39,718 bases of DNA from an uncultured Opitutales bacterium (GCA_944390805.1 CALXQW010000017.1:1-39718); one strand, 5' to 3'. Positions 8,022-17,486 are shown, numbered from the stretch's first letter. A program made the numbers and translations. The notes: generated by a model not told the origin, from the letters alone.

Positions 8022-9062
8022 ATGACGGCAAAGAAATCCTCGAAAAATAAGACCAAGGTAAAAAAATCTGCGGCCAGCTCGGCAAAGGCCGTAAATGGCG
8101 TATCCGGCAAAGTTTCGGCTAAGCCGGACTCGCAGCAGGACAGGTTGCACCCGCGCTATAAAGGATGTGAAGAATCTGTAGAGTGCGCCTGCAAATGTGG
8201 CGATACTGCCGCTGGAACGGATAAGCCACTGCATCATCAGCCGGCGGAGAGCATGGCTTTGGATCAGCCGATAGAGGGTGTCTTTTCCGACATGTCGGAG
8301 AGGCTGATGAAAATTCAGCGAGATCTGATGATGCCTGCGTTTGTGTTTGAGAGAGCCGGAATACAAAATACCATAACATTTTTTGGTTCGGCGCAGATAA
8401 AAAGCCCGGAAGTTGCTGCGGAGGCGTTTGAGTCTCTTAAGAAAAAGGCGGCAGGAAAGAAGAACTTGTCAGACGATTTTGCCGCAAAACTCCAGAAGGC
8501 TAAGATGGATTTAAAGATGTCTCGCTATTATGCCGATGCGGAGGAGCTTGCAAGTCGTCTTCAGGAGTGGTCAAACATACTGAACGTATCGCACGACGAC
8601 AAGTTCTACATAATGACAGGTGGCGGCCCAGGCATAATGGAAGCAGCCAACAAGGGCGCGAGAAAGGCCGGCGGAAAGACTGCCGGGCTTACAATATTGA
8701 TTCCAGACGAGCAGCGCAGGAACGACTATGTATCTTTAGACGCCTGGGTTAACTTCAATTATTTCCTGATGAGGAAGTTTTGGCTTTTGTTTTTTGCTAA
8801 GGCCCTTGTGGTATTCCCTGGAGGTACCGGCACCTTCGACGAGTTTTTCGAGGTTGTGACGCTCATGAAGACGCGCAAGACGCACAACTACATACCGACG
8901 GTGCTCTTTGGCAAAGAGTTCTGGAGCGGGGCGGTAGACTTCAAGTATCTTGTAAAGACGGGAGTTATATCGTCAAAGGATTTGTCGTTTTTCCGTTTGG
9001 AGGATTCTGTCGATGAGGCGGCAGAATACATAACAAGCGAGCTTGAACGCATATATTTTTAA
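8022..9062 (+). CDS. LOG-family protein (nucleoside 5'-monophosphate phosphoribohydrolase-like)
   Basis: 346 aa. The Rossmann-like LOG core occupies roughly 115-346. It has ITFFGSAQI, MTGGGPGIMEAANKGA (from about 198) and the signature PGGTGTFDE (266-274) with its catalytic Glu. Family members cleave the N-glycosidic bond of (cytokinin) riboside 5'-monophosphates and are often misnamed lysine decarboxylases. Unusually, there is an N-terminal extension of about 110 residues. The first 35 are Lys/Ala/Ser-rich, and then comes a cysteine cluster C49, C55, C57, C59 (CxCxC at its end) followed by a His pair. This could bind a metal (inference). Real substrate unknown. Confidence 0.87.
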   Translation: MTAKKSSKNKTKVKKSAASSAKAVNGVSGKVSAKPDSQQDRLHPRYKGCEESVECACKCGDTAAGTDKPLHHQPAESMALDQPIEGVFSDMSERLMKIQRDLMMPAFVFERAGIQNTITFFGSAQIKSPEVAAEAFESLKKKAAGKKNLSDDFAAKLQKAKMDLKMSRYYADAEELASRLQEWSNILNVSHDDKFYIMTGGGPGIMEAANKGARKAGGKTAGLTILIPDEQRRNDYVSLDAWVNFNYFLMRKFWLLFFAKALVVFPGGTGTFDEFFEVVTLMKTRKTHNYIPTVLFGKEFWSGAVDFKYLVKTGVISSKDLSFFRLEDSVDEAAEYITSELERIYF

Positions 9063-9131
9063 TGATTAAGTGGGATATTTTGCCGTTTGTGCGGCGAATA
9101 TCTCCATTTTTGATAAAGAATAGAAGGATAC

Positions 9132-10487
9132 ATGAAGATAATAGTTGTCGGTGCGGGCGATGTAGGCTCGTATATGTGCCAGGTTTTGAGCGAGGCCGGG
9201 AACGAGGTTACGCTGATAGAGTCTATAGACAGCGTTGCCGACGACATAGAGGAGCGTCTGGATGTGCGCGTGATACGCGGCAACGGGGCGAGCGCAAAAT
9301 ACATAAAGCGCGCTGGGGCGGCCTCGTGCGACTTTTTCATGGCGTTGACTGCCCACGACCAGTTAAATATAGTATCATGCTCCCTTGCGCACAATCTTGG
9401 GGCAAAGTTTACTATAGCTAGGGTGCATGATGAAGTTTATTCGGATACATCTGTTGTAAACTATCAGGGCTATTTCAATATAGATTTGATGCTTAATCCG
9501 GAAGCGTTGACGGCGGTTGATTTGGCAAAGTCGATAAGGAGTTCGGACAGGGTTGCCATAGAGGATTTTGCCCGCGGGAAAATAGAGTTGCAGCAGATAG
9601 AAATTTCCGACGGGGCGAAGATAGTGGGGAAGTCTCTGCGCGAGGCAGGGTTGCCGTCGGACCTTAGAATAGGCTACGTTAGAAGAGCAGGAGAGCTTTT
9701 TGTTGCCGGGCCTGATACCGTATTGCAACCTTCAGACAAAGTTACCGTGATTGGTGCTCCGGAAAAGATATTTGCGCGCAGGGATATGTTCTCGTCGGCC
9801 GACGACGGCGGCAGTGTAAGAATTGTAATATACGGGGCCACGGAGACGGCAGTGGCGCTCATGCGCATGCTTTCAAATAGGCGTTTTAAGGTAAGGGTCA
9901 TAGAGCAGAACTTGTCGAGGTGCCGCGAAATAGCCGAGGCGTTCCCCAATGTAACTGTTGTAAACGGCAGCGCAACATCGCTTAGGCTGCTGGAGGAGGA
10001 ACAAGTGGAAAGTGCAGACTTTTTTGTTGCGTGTTCCAGGGACGATGAGGAGAACATTATGACCGGCCTGCAGGTTAAGAAGCTCGGCGTAAAGAATGTA
10101 AAGCTTGTCATAAACAAGCCAGACTACGAGCAGGTCTTGCGATCAATAAGTTCTTTTTTGGATATACAAGTTGCGCTGTCTCCCCGCAAGGCTACCGCAA
10201 CGGAAGTTCAAAAGCACATAACTGATAAAAAGTATGCGCTTGTAGGTTCTATAGACGGGGGCGACATAGTTTGTGTGGAGATAAAAGTTCCGTCGTTAAG
10301 CTCTGCGGTAGGGAAGACTATACGGCAGCTCGGTTTGCCGAGGGGTTGCATAGCGGCGGTTTTGATGAAGACGGACGGTGCGGCAAAGGTTCCCGAGGCC
10401 GACGACAAGCTTTCCGGGGCGGACAGGATAATACTTATTTTGAATCGTTCCGACATACAAAAGCTTGTGGATATAATATGCTCTTGA
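9132..10487 (+). CDS. trkA: Trk potassium uptake regulator TrkA (two RCK domains)
   Basis: 451 aa, the family length. The first RCK-N domain begins MKIIVVGAGDVGSYM with a standard GxGxxG and an acidic residue after beta-2 (LIES), so it can bind NAD(H). TrkA_C-type segments follow (about 140-225 and 370-451). The second Rossmann repeat begins at about 231 (IVIYGATETAVALM). Its glycine loop is degenerate (GATETA), so the second site may not bind nucleotide in the usual way. It forms the cytosolic gating ring on the TrkH channel encoded 19 bases downstream. The start ATG 9132 is 69 bases after the LOG gene. Confidence 0.94.
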   Translation: MKIIVVGAGDVGSYMCQVLSEAGNEVTLIESIDSVADDIEERLDVRVIRGNGASAKYIKRAGAASCDFFMALTAHDQLNIVSCSLAHNLGAKFTIARVHDEVYSDTSVVNYQGYFNIDLMLNPEALTAVDLAKSIRSSDRVAIEDFARGKIELQQIEISDGAKIVGKSLREAGLPSDLRIGYVRRAGELFVAGPDTVLQPSDKVTVIGAPEKIFARRDMFSSADDGGSVRIVIYGATETAVALMRMLSNRRFKVRVIEQNLSRCREIAEAFPNVTVVNGSATSLRLLEEEQVESADFFVACSRDDEENIMTGLQVKKLGVKNVKLVINKPDYEQVLRSISSFLDIQVALSPRKATATEVQKHITDKKYALVGSIDGGDIVCVEIKVPSLSSAVGKTIRQLGLPRGCIAAVLMKTDGAAKVPEADDKLSGADRIILILNRSDIQKLVDIICS

Positions 10488-10506
10488 AGTTTAGCGCGGC
10501 GCAAAG

Positions 10507-11988
10507 ATGAATTATGTGGTGATATTCAGGCTTCTTTCCGTAATCTTATGGATTATGGCGGCGGCGTTTGGACTTTGCATGGGGGTGTCTGTATATTATT
10601 CGTCGTCTAGCATAGCAGAGGCGGCGGCATTGCCGTATTGGATTACATGTGTTGCGATAGCGGTTTTCCTTGCATTGTGCATATATTTCCCAAGCCGTAG
10701 GGCTGTTGCAAAGCTATATAAGAAGGAGGCCATGTGCGTTGTGGGCATAGGCTGGCTGGCGTGCGCAGCATTGGGAGCGCTGCCTTTTATGCTTATATTG
10801 GATTGCTCTGTGGCAGACGCGTTTTTTGAATCTTCAAGCGGAATAACAACTACGGGGGCGAGTATTTTTGCGTCGGTAGAGAGCCTGCCCAAGAGCGTGC
10901 TGTTTTGGAGGGCACTATCGCAATGGATAGGGGGCTTGGGCGTTGTGGTGTTCTTCGTAGGGATATTGTCGTTCTTGGGGGCCGGCGGAAAAATTTTGTA
11001 CTCTAACGAGATGGGAACAAATTCTGCGGAGATGGAAAGCGCGCGCGTGCAGACGGGCGTGAGTTTCATTATTCGTTTATATTTGGTACTCTCCGTGTTG
11101 TGCATGCTCCTTTACAGATTTTTTGGCATGGGCTGGTTCGATGCTGCATGTCATATGCTAGCGACGGTCTCAACTGGCGGATTTTCGAATTACAATAATT
11201 CATTCGGGCATTTCCACAGTGCGCCATTGGAGTGGATAGCGGTATTTTTTATGTTCCTAGGCGGGGTGAATTTTGCAGTAATGCTTACTCTTTTGCGTGG
11301 CAGAATTAGCCGAGTATGGAAGAATACGGAACTTAGGTGGTACGTAGTTATTGTATTGTTGTCGGTAATATCAATAAGCGCAATTCTTTTGGATTTTGGA
11401 AAAATAGGCGTTTCACATTTGCACGATGTAATAAGGACGGCAGCGTTTCAGGTTGTCAGCGTTATGACCACTACGGGATTCTGCTCTACAGATTTTCAAA
11501 CTTGGGCTCCGCTTGCGCATATAATTCTTTTTGCGCTTATGCTTTTTGGCGCGTCGTCTGGGTCGACATCGGGAGGCTTGAAAGTTGCAAGGATAGCTCT
11601 TGGGACAAAATCGCTGTTGCTGAATGTTGAGAAGTCTTTCAGGCCGCATGTTGTCAGAACTCTGCGCATGAATTCTCATCCTGTTGACGAGCAGGAAAGC
11701 TTTCTTACGGAAAATTTCATAGTTTTGTATTTCGCATGCTTTATGGTTGGAATATTGGCCTTATCATTCTTTGAAGTAGATTTGAGCTTTGAGGGGTGTC
11801 TTACTGCGGTGGCTACTTCAATATCAAATGTGGGGCCTGGATTTGCTGAGGTTGGGCCTGCGAGCAATTTTGGATTTATGACAGGGGCGTCGAAAATTCT
11901 TCTGGCGCTTTTGATGATAATGGGCAGACTTGAATTTTATGCGATACTGGCATTATTTATGCCGTCGCTTTGGAGAAAGTTCGAATAA
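10507..11988 (+). CDS. trkH: Trk potassium transporter membrane subunit
   Basis: 493 aa with about ten membrane segments and the four pore-loop signatures of the SKT superfamily in order: SGITTTGAS, ATVSTGGFSN, MTTTGFCST and ISNVGPGF. These line the K+ selectivity filter. The C-terminus (MGRLEFYAILALFMP) is the conserved TrkH end. It carries K+ (and possibly Na+) into the cytoplasm under TrkA control. The stop shares one base with the pdxJ start (TAATG), so trkA-trkH-pdxJ-acpS-nnr-dprA is read as one transcript. Confidence 0.95.
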   Translation: MNYVVIFRLLSVILWIMAAAFGLCMGVSVYYSSSSIAEAAALPYWITCVAIAVFLALCIYFPSRRAVAKLYKKEAMCVVGIGWLACAALGALPFMLILDCSVADAFFESSSGITTTGASIFASVESLPKSVLFWRALSQWIGGLGVVVFFVGILSFLGAGGKILYSNEMGTNSAEMESARVQTGVSFIIRLYLVLSVLCMLLYRFFGMGWFDAACHMLATVSTGGFSNYNNSFGHFHSAPLEWIAVFFMFLGGVNFAVMLTLLRGRISRVWKNTELRWYVVIVLLSVISISAILLDFGKIGVSHLHDVIRTAAFQVVSVMTTTGFCSTDFQTWAPLAHIILFALMLFGASSGSTSGGLKVARIALGTKSLLLNVEKSFRPHVVRTLRMNSHPVDEQESFLTENFIVLYFACFMVGILALSFFEVDLSFEGCLTAVATSISNVGPGFAEVGPASNFGFMTGASKILLALLMIMGRLEFYAILALFMPSLWRKFE

Positions 11989-12734
11989 TGATAAAGCTTG
12001 GAGTAAATATAGATCATTGCGCAACTTTGCGTCAGGCAAGGTACCGTCAGACGAAGGCTAATTCTGGCGTTGTGATAGAGCCTGATATTTTGCAGGCTGC
12101 GTTCTTTGCCGAAAATGGCGGAGCCGACTCCATAACGGCTCACCTGAGGGAAGACCGCAGGCACATGAACGATGCCGACCTTGCTGCACTGCGTAAGAAC
12201 ATACTTGTGCCGCTGAATATGGAAATGGCATGCACTCCCGAAATTCTCAAGATTGCTCTTAGGCTAAAGCCAGATTATGTCTGCATAGTTCCGGAGAATA
12301 GGGCCGAGGTTACAACGGAGGGCGGCTTAGATGTTGTTGGAAAGTTCGGCGCCATATCTGAGGCGGTCGATAAACTTTCCAAGAAGGGAGTTGTATGCTC
12401 CCTATTTATAGATCCGGAAAATTCTCAGGTTGAGGCTGCCGCAAAGTGCGGGGCTCAGTGTGTAGAGCTGCATACGGGTGCATTTGCCAATGCATGGGGA
12501 AATGTAAGAAAAAAAGACGCCCAGAAAAAGAGGCTCGCCCAGGCGTGTGCGTACGCTCGCTCTCTTGGCCTTACAGTGAACGCCGGTCATGGAATAAACT
12601 ATCTGAATGCAAAAGAGGTTGTTGAACTTGGCGATTTCAACGAATTTAACATAGGGCACAGCATAATTTGCAGGGCGCTGGCAGTTGGCCTGTCGGCGGC
12701 AGTTGCGGAGATGAAGGCTCTGATAAACTCATGA
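11988..12734 (+). CDS. pdxJ: Pyridoxine 5'-phosphate synthase
   Basis: 248 aa from ATG 11988. A TTG 18 bases upstream is in frame but would overlap trkH further and adds nothing conserved. PdxJ motifs are complete: LGVNIDHCATLRQAR at the N-terminus, TAHLREDRRHM, the active-site Glu in CVELHTGAFAN, VNAGHGINY and FNIGHSIICRA. It condenses 1-deoxyxylulose 5-phosphate with 3-amino-2-oxopropyl phosphate to give pyridoxine 5'-phosphate, the last ring-forming step of the DXP-dependent vitamin B6 pathway. Adjacency of pdxJ and acpS is widespread in bacteria, and the ATGA overlap with acpS here matches that arrangement. Confidence 0.96.
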   Translation: MIKLGVNIDHCATLRQARYRQTKANSGVVIEPDILQAAFFAENGGADSITAHLREDRRHMNDADLAALRKNILVPLNMEMACTPEILKIALRLKPDYVCIVPENRAEVTTEGGLDVVGKFGAISEAVDKLSKKGVVCSLFIDPENSQVEAAAKCGAQCVELHTGAFANAWGNVRKKDAQKKRLAQACAYARSLGLTVNAGHGINYLNAKEVVELGDFNEFNIGHSIICRALAVGLSAAVAEMKALINS

Positions 12735-13141
12735 CAAGTTTCGGGAAGTTTGCGGTGTCGGGAGGCGTTGTTGGTATAGGTACCGATATAGCCGAAGTCG
12801 ATCGCATTCGGATCTTGATTGATAAATATTCAGATTCTTTCATAGAGCGCACGTTTACCTCCGCGGAGATAGCTTATTGCTCAAAAAAAACGCTACCGCA
12901 TATGCATTATGCGGCGCGTTTTGCGGCTAAAGAGGCAATGGCAAAGGCTCTTGGTGCCGGATTTTCTGACGGAGTTGCACTTAAGGATTTATCGGTTGAA
13001 AACGACGACGCCGGAGCGCCGCATGCAGTGGTTTCCGGCAGGGCGCTTGAGCTTATGCATTCCATGGGCGGCAGTAAGATGCTCATAAGTATTTCTCATA
13101 CAAAACAGCTTGCTTCGGCATTTGCGGTGATGGTGAAATGA
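12731..13141 (+). CDS. acpS: Holo-[acyl-carrier-protein] synthase
   Basis: 136 aa. The start ATG 12731 overlaps the pdxJ stop; a longer in-frame TTG reading is rejected because it adds only unconserved residues. The signatures are VGIGTDIAEVDRI (Mg-binding Asp), FAAKEAMAKALG (the conserved KEA block) and a C-terminal ISISHTKQLASAFAV. It transfers 4'-phosphopantetheine from CoA to apo-ACP. This links functionally to coaX in the first operon. The stop overlaps the following nnr gene (ATGA). Confidence 0.95.
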   Translation: MTSFGKFAVSGGVVGIGTDIAEVDRIRILIDKYSDSFIERTFTSAEIAYCSKKTLPHMHYAARFAAKEAMAKALGAGFSDGVALKDLSVENDDAGAPHAVVSGRALELMHSMGGSKMLISISHTKQLASAFAVMVK

Positions 13142-14691
13142 AAATTTTTGATATGGTTATGTCGTGTGCCGAGACATCAGCCTTTGAAAAGGGGTTGTTT
13201 GGCTCGGATATTGAGGCGTCATATTCTGCAATGAAGCGCGCTGGAAGCGGTGCCGCAGAGATGTTTCTGCGCGAATTTTCCAATTTTACGCGTACCGATG
13301 CCGCGCGCATAGTGTGTTTAGCGGGCAAGGGAAACAACGGCGGAGACGCCCTGATAATGGCCTCTAAGCTCAAGGACGCACTGGGGGGAGATTCCTCAAG
13401 GCTTTTCATATTCATGCCAGGTGGAAGCAGGTCTATGGGGGCTTTGTGCAAAAGGGCGTTTAGGGAGTATGTGTCGGGAAGAAAAAATGTTGTGCTCTCT
13501 TCAGACTTTTCAAGTTTTGAGAAGGAACTTGAAGGTGGGGCCGACATATTGATAGAGGGTCTTGCCGGAATGAATTTTAGACCGCCACTTTCCGGAGCTT
13601 ATGCTCAATGCTTGGATATTGCAAATTCAGCTAGGGTGAAAGTTAAGGCTGCGGTAGATTTGCCGGCCGGCATATCAGAGGATTCTCCTGCCGACGAACA
13701 CGCATTTAAGGCCGATGCAACTTATGCAGTAGGAATTGCAAAGTCTGCATTGTTTAAGCCGTGGAATCTTTCCTATGCGGGGCGCATACGCTATGTGGAC
13801 TTGGGGTTTTTCGATCCTATAGATGCAATCGAGTCTTCCGGTGAATTTGTGGTTAAGCCGGAGGCTTTGAATATTGCGTTGGGCAATCTCAGGCCGTCTT
13901 ATTCCGACAAGAGAAATTATGGGCATCTATATATCTTTGCCGGTTCCGAGAGTTATCCGGGGGCGGTGCTTCTAAATGTCAAAGGTGCGTTGAGATCTGG
14001 AGTTGGGCTTGTGAGCGCATTTGTTCCGGAGTCGGTTGCGCCGGTATTTGCGGCGGCGGAGCCGTCGGCAATATGGGTGCCTTGCCCGGTTGACGAAAGC
14101 GGTGCGCTATCTTTGGAGACTTTTTATCTTTACAAGGGCAGGGCGGGAGCTGAAAGCGCGGTACTTATGGGCTCTGGCGCAACAAAGTCTGCTGAGACTG
14201 CGGCGCTCTTTGAGCAGATTATAAAAACTACAAAGGCCCCTGTTGTGCTCGATGCAGACGCCATTTCAGCAAAGTTGTTTTCTCTCTTAAAAGGAGTGAA
14301 AAATTCATTGATAACTCCTCATGCTGGAGAATTTTTGCGCGTAGCGCCGGATACCTCCGACGAATCTTTGCTCTCGGCGGCAAAAACATCTACGGTGATC
14401 TTGAAGGGGAGTGTTTCTTCCATATGCGACGGAGAAAAGATTGCCAGATCCCCCAGGGGTTGCCCGGTTCTTTCACGTGGAGGTAGTGGAGATATTTTGT
14501 CGGGGCTTTGTGGCGGATTGCTGGCAAGGAAGGATTTATCGCTTTCGGCATTCAATGCGGCGGCGCTTGCATCTCAATGGCTGGGACTAGCTGCGGAGAG
14601 CGCTTTTGCGCGCCTTGGTCAGGAAGCCCTTTCAACAAAGGACATTGCGGATATTTTCCTTGCGGAGGCCTTGAGATATCGTGGACGCTAA
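13138..14691 (+). CDS. nnr: Bifunctional NAD(P)HX epimerase / ADP-dependent dehydratase
   Basis: 517 aa, the normal length for the fused enzyme. The N-terminal YjeF_N epimerase domain carries GKGNNGGDAL (63-72), and AVDLPAGIS is its next conserved block. The C-terminal ribokinase-like dehydratase starts near 260 (NYGHLYIFAGSESYPGA), with LDADAIS, ITPHAGEF and GGSGDILSGL (G451 and D452 of the catalytic GxGD). It repairs hydrated NADH and NADPH: the epimerase interconverts the R and S forms, and the dehydratase restores the cofactor using ADP. It overlaps acpS at its start and dprA at its end. Confidence 0.95.
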   Translation: MKIFDMVMSCAETSAFEKGLFGSDIEASYSAMKRAGSGAAEMFLREFSNFTRTDAARIVCLAGKGNNGGDALIMASKLKDALGGDSSRLFIFMPGGSRSMGALCKRAFREYVSGRKNVVLSSDFSSFEKELEGGADILIEGLAGMNFRPPLSGAYAQCLDIANSARVKVKAAVDLPAGISEDSPADEHAFKADATYAVGIAKSALFKPWNLSYAGRIRYVDLGFFDPIDAIESSGEFVVKPEALNIALGNLRPSYSDKRNYGHLYIFAGSESYPGAVLLNVKGALRSGVGLVSAFVPESVAPVFAAAEPSAIWVPCPVDESGALSLETFYLYKGRAGAESAVLMGSGATKSAETAALFEQIIKTTKAPVVLDADAISAKLFSLLKGVKNSLITPHAGEFLRVAPDTSDESLLSAAKTSTVILKGSVSSICDGEKIARSPRGCPVLSRGGSGDILSGLCGGLLARKDLSLSAFNAAALASQWLGLAAESAFARLGQEALSTKDIADIFLAEALRYRGR

Positions 14692-15838
14692 AGAAGAGAA
14701 TATATCTAGCATGATATTGTCTCTTGTGCCGGACGTAGGCGCGGTAACTGCGCGTAGGCTCATAGAGCATTTCGGTTCTGCTAAAGCCGCGCTTGAGGCT
14801 CCGAGAAAGGAAGTAGCGCGCGTCTGCAAGGCGGGGGAAAAGATTGCTTCGTCAATTGCCGAAACAAGGAAAAGTTGCAATCCGGATAAACTGCTGGATA
14901 GGCTGGAGAAATTTGGCGCAAAATATGTATGTTATGCCGACCCGGAATATCCTCAGCTGCTTAAGAATATTCCCGACAGACCCATAGGCTTATATGTTAA
15001 GGGCAGTGCAGATTTTTCTATTCCGTGCGTTTCAATAGTTGGGTCGAGAAGGTGTTCAATCTACGGCGAGAACGTCGCCCGCAAATTTGCCGAAGCTCTA
15101 TGCGCGGAGGGCTTTTGCGTTGTCAGCGGAATGGCAAGGGGAATAGACGCGGCGGCTCATAGAGGGGCTCTAGATGTTGGGGGTAGAACGGCTGCGGTAT
15201 TGGGCTGTGGCTTGGATATAATATATCCGCCGGAAAACGCATCTTTATATTCGGAACTGTCTAAAAGAGGCTCTTTAATTTCGGAATTCCCGTTTGGACG
15301 CAGGGCGGACAAGGGTACCTTTCCAATTAGAAACCGTATAATAGCGGGCATAAGCGTTGCAACGGTGGTGGTGGAGTCGGACAGCCGCGGAGGTAGCATG
15401 ATTACCGCAAGGGTCGCGGCGGAATACGGAAGAGATGTCTTTGCTGTGCCGGGCAGGATAGACGTTCCAACAAGCAGGGGTTGCCATGACCTAATTAGGG
15501 ACGGCGCAATATTGGCTTCGTCGGTTGGAGATATTCTTGAATCTCTAAACTTTTCCCGTCAGAATTTGTTCGGATTCTTATCTGATAGTGCGCCAAAAAA
15601 AACAGCATCTTCTGGGACTGAAAAAAATTCTTTCTCCTTGCCAGAAAGCGCAAAGAATCTTCCTCCAGACGAGGCGGCTGTCTTAAACATACTAAAACAA
15701 GGTGAAACTCCCCTTGCCGAGGAGCTTGCTCAAACCATAGGCATGGAGGCCAGAAAACTTGCAGCAGCGCTTACCATGCTTGAAATACGCGCTCTTATAC
15801 GCAAAAGACCTGACGGCCGCTATGAACGCGCATTTTAA
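14681..15838 (+). CDS. dprA: DNA-processing protein DprA
   Basis: 385 aa from GTG 14681, overlapping the nnr stop; ATG 14711 is an alternative that loses ten residues. The N-terminal helical part (LVPDVGAVTARRLIEHFGS) is SAM/HhH-like. The Rossmann core has IVGSRRCSIYG, VSGMARGIDAAAH, LGCGLDIIYP, ISEFPFG and FPIRNRIIAG. The C-terminus (about 320-385) fits the DprA winged-helix domain (PLAEELAQTIGMEARKLAAALTMLE). It loads RecA on incoming single-stranded DNA during transformation. Presence of dprA alone does not show competence. The gene ends four bases before the stop of the convergent operon. Confidence 0.95.
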   Translation: MDAKEENISSMILSLVPDVGAVTARRLIEHFGSAKAALEAPRKEVARVCKAGEKIASSIAETRKSCNPDKLLDRLEKFGAKYVCYADPEYPQLLKNIPDRPIGLYVKGSADFSIPCVSIVGSRRCSIYGENVARKFAEALCAEGFCVVSGMARGIDAAAHRGALDVGGRTAAVLGCGLDIIYPPENASLYSELSKRGSLISEFPFGRRADKGTFPIRNRIIAGISVATVVVESDSRGGSMITARVAAEYGRDVFAVPGRIDVPTSRGCHDLIRDGAILASSVGDILESLNFSRQNLFGFLSDSAPKKTASSGTEKNSFSLPESAKNLPPDEAAVLNILKQGETPLAEELAQTIGMEARKLAAALTMLEIRALIRKRPDGRYERAF

Positions 15839-15842
15839 GGGG

Positions 15843-17486
15843 CTATAAAGCCTTCTTTATATCGGCTTCTACGGAGTCTATATTTGAGGTGAAAGTTTCG
15901 TCGCCCTTAAGGATTTTCCTGGTTATCTCTATGATTTCAAGGCACTCTTTCTTCTTTCCCTTCTTGAATACCTCGTTGAGCACTGGAATTGTTATTCCCT
16001 TAAATGCTATGGCGGTATCTTTCTTGAATGCTGAAAGAGTGTCTTTGTAGGAAGAGTAGAGGTCTTTCATGTCGTCGTTTTCCAGGTCAGAATAGATGTC
16101 TCTCATGGCAAACTGCATGGCTATGTCCGGGCGGTTTTGGCGCGTCTTTAGAATTATGCTCGTCGAGAGCTTTCTTGCCCCAGATTTATCTCCTGACTCC
16201 AGCAGCATGTCTATCAATGTCTTTCTGTACGCTGCGTCCAAATCCGGAGATTTTGAAAACGCCTTTATCGCGCGGGCATAGATCTCTTCTATCTGTTTGC
16301 CACTCTTGCCTGATTCCTTTGCCGCTTCTATGAGAATGTCCCATGAGTCTGAATTCCTTGCGTCTATCTTGATTGCTGCCTCTGCCGCGGCTGTAGCCTT
16401 GGCGAAATCTTTCGCGCCGAGAAATTTCTTTGCAAAGTATGTGTGTATGGCATTTGCGGTATAGCGCGGGTTTGAACGGAAGTTTTCCCTAAGCATTTCA
16501 AGGTCGTGGTCGGTTGCGCGCTGCCAGGTTTGAGGATCGAATGTAGTTCCGGTTACAAAGCGGGCTCCCTCGTAGCGACCGACATCGAAATTCCAATTCC
16601 CCGGGCGAACCATGTATGCCACCCATGCGTGGAATCCGTCGGCTCCGGCTCCGGACAATATAAAGCTGGGAACTCCCCGGGCTTTGGCAACCTCAGTGGT
16701 GTAATATGCCTGGTCTACACATATTCCTCCAAGCCTCTTGATGTTCTGCAGGGAATAATCGTCTGTGGGCCAGTCGAACACCTCTCCCTTGAGCCGGGGA
16801 TTGTCGTACTCTATGGAACTGTACAGCTTTCCTATGCCTGAGAGATTCGTTGAGACGCTCTTTTGGGCGTATTCCTTGTCGGCCTCGGTGCCAAGGCTAC
16901 TTACAACATATTTTAGTTCCTCTATTGATAACTTCTCTGGCTGTATCAATAGCCTGTTTTTCTTCCTGAAAGATGTCCACATGTCGAATGCCTTTACGGG
17001 ATCCGGCAACTGCCTTGGAAGTGCTTTTTCAGATACCTGGTGATGCGGCCATGTTTTTGGCGGCGGAGTATCGAAAACAACAGCTATTGCGGCGGCAAGG
17101 CGCGGAAATTGTTTGAAGTTGTCGGGGGAACTATCCCATATGGCGGAGAGTATCTCAAAAACCTTGTCGAGATTATCCTGCGGCTTTATTGCAAGGGATA
17201 TATCTTCCGTAAGTTTCGCGTCTGAGAAAATATAGGCTTTCATGGCAGCACTGCTTCCGGAGGCATGTTTTGCAAGCATATTAAGCAGGTCTGCTGAATA
17301 CATCTTTGCGGCCGCCTCGGCAAACTTCTTTGAATCGTAAAGAGCCATTGCTTCTACTTCAAGAGCCTTTGCCTTCTCCTCCTGAACCGCGGCGTCTTTC
17401 CCAAAAAATTCCTCATTCAAATCGCTCTGCGCACCTTCAGCAAAAATGCTCAGCGCGCATATGAAAAATATCAAAACAAACTTCAT
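15843..17486 (-). CDS. Secreted transglutaminase-like protein with TPR-like C-terminus
   Basis: 547 aa. A Sec signal peptide (residues 1-19) is followed by a helical N-terminal half. A compact transglutaminase-type core then follows: GGICVDQAYYTTEVAKARGVPS (Cys256), GFHAWVAYM (His286) and NWNFDVGR (Asp301), with the C-H-D order and spacing of papain-like transglutaminase folds. The C-terminal half (about 340-547) is Ala/Lys-rich helical repeats with TPR-like spacing. Bacterial members of this fold are mostly peptidases or unknown; true crosslinking activity is not implied. It is the last gene of the operon starting at 19736 and lies 26 bases after trmH. Confidence 0.75.
   Translation of the reverse strand: MKFVLIFFICALSIFAEGAQSDLNEEFFGKDAAVQEEKAKALEVEAMALYDSKKFAEAAAKMYSADLLNMLAKHASGSSAAMKAYIFSDAKLTEDISLAIKPQDNLDKVFEILSAIWDSSPDNFKQFPRLAAAIAVVFDTPPPKTWPHHQVSEKALPRQLPDPVKAFDMWTSFRKKNRLLIQPEKLSIEELKYVVSSLGTEADKEYAQKSVSTNLSGIGKLYSSIEYDNPRLKGEVFDWPTDDYSLQNIKRLGGICVDQAYYTTEVAKARGVPSFILSGAGADGFHAWVAYMVRPGNWNFDVGRYEGARFVTGTTFDPQTWQRATDHDLEMLRENFRSNPRYTANAIHTYFAKKFLGAKDFAKATAAAEAAIKIDARNSDSWDILIEAAKESGKSGKQIEEIYARAIKAFSKSPDLDAAYRKTLIDMLLESGDKSGARKLSTSIILKTRQNRPDIAMQFAMRDIYSDLENDDMKDLYSSYKDTLSAFKKDTAIAFKGITIPVLNEVFKKGKKKECLEIIEITRKILKGDETFTSNIDSVEADIKKAL

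Noticed and set aside
7062..8366. 434-residue frame on the minus strand opposite the lipoprotein and LOG genes
   Set aside because: It has no recognisable domain, is rich in Arg, His, Cys and Tyr as expected for an antisense reading, and both plus-strand genes there have clear features.
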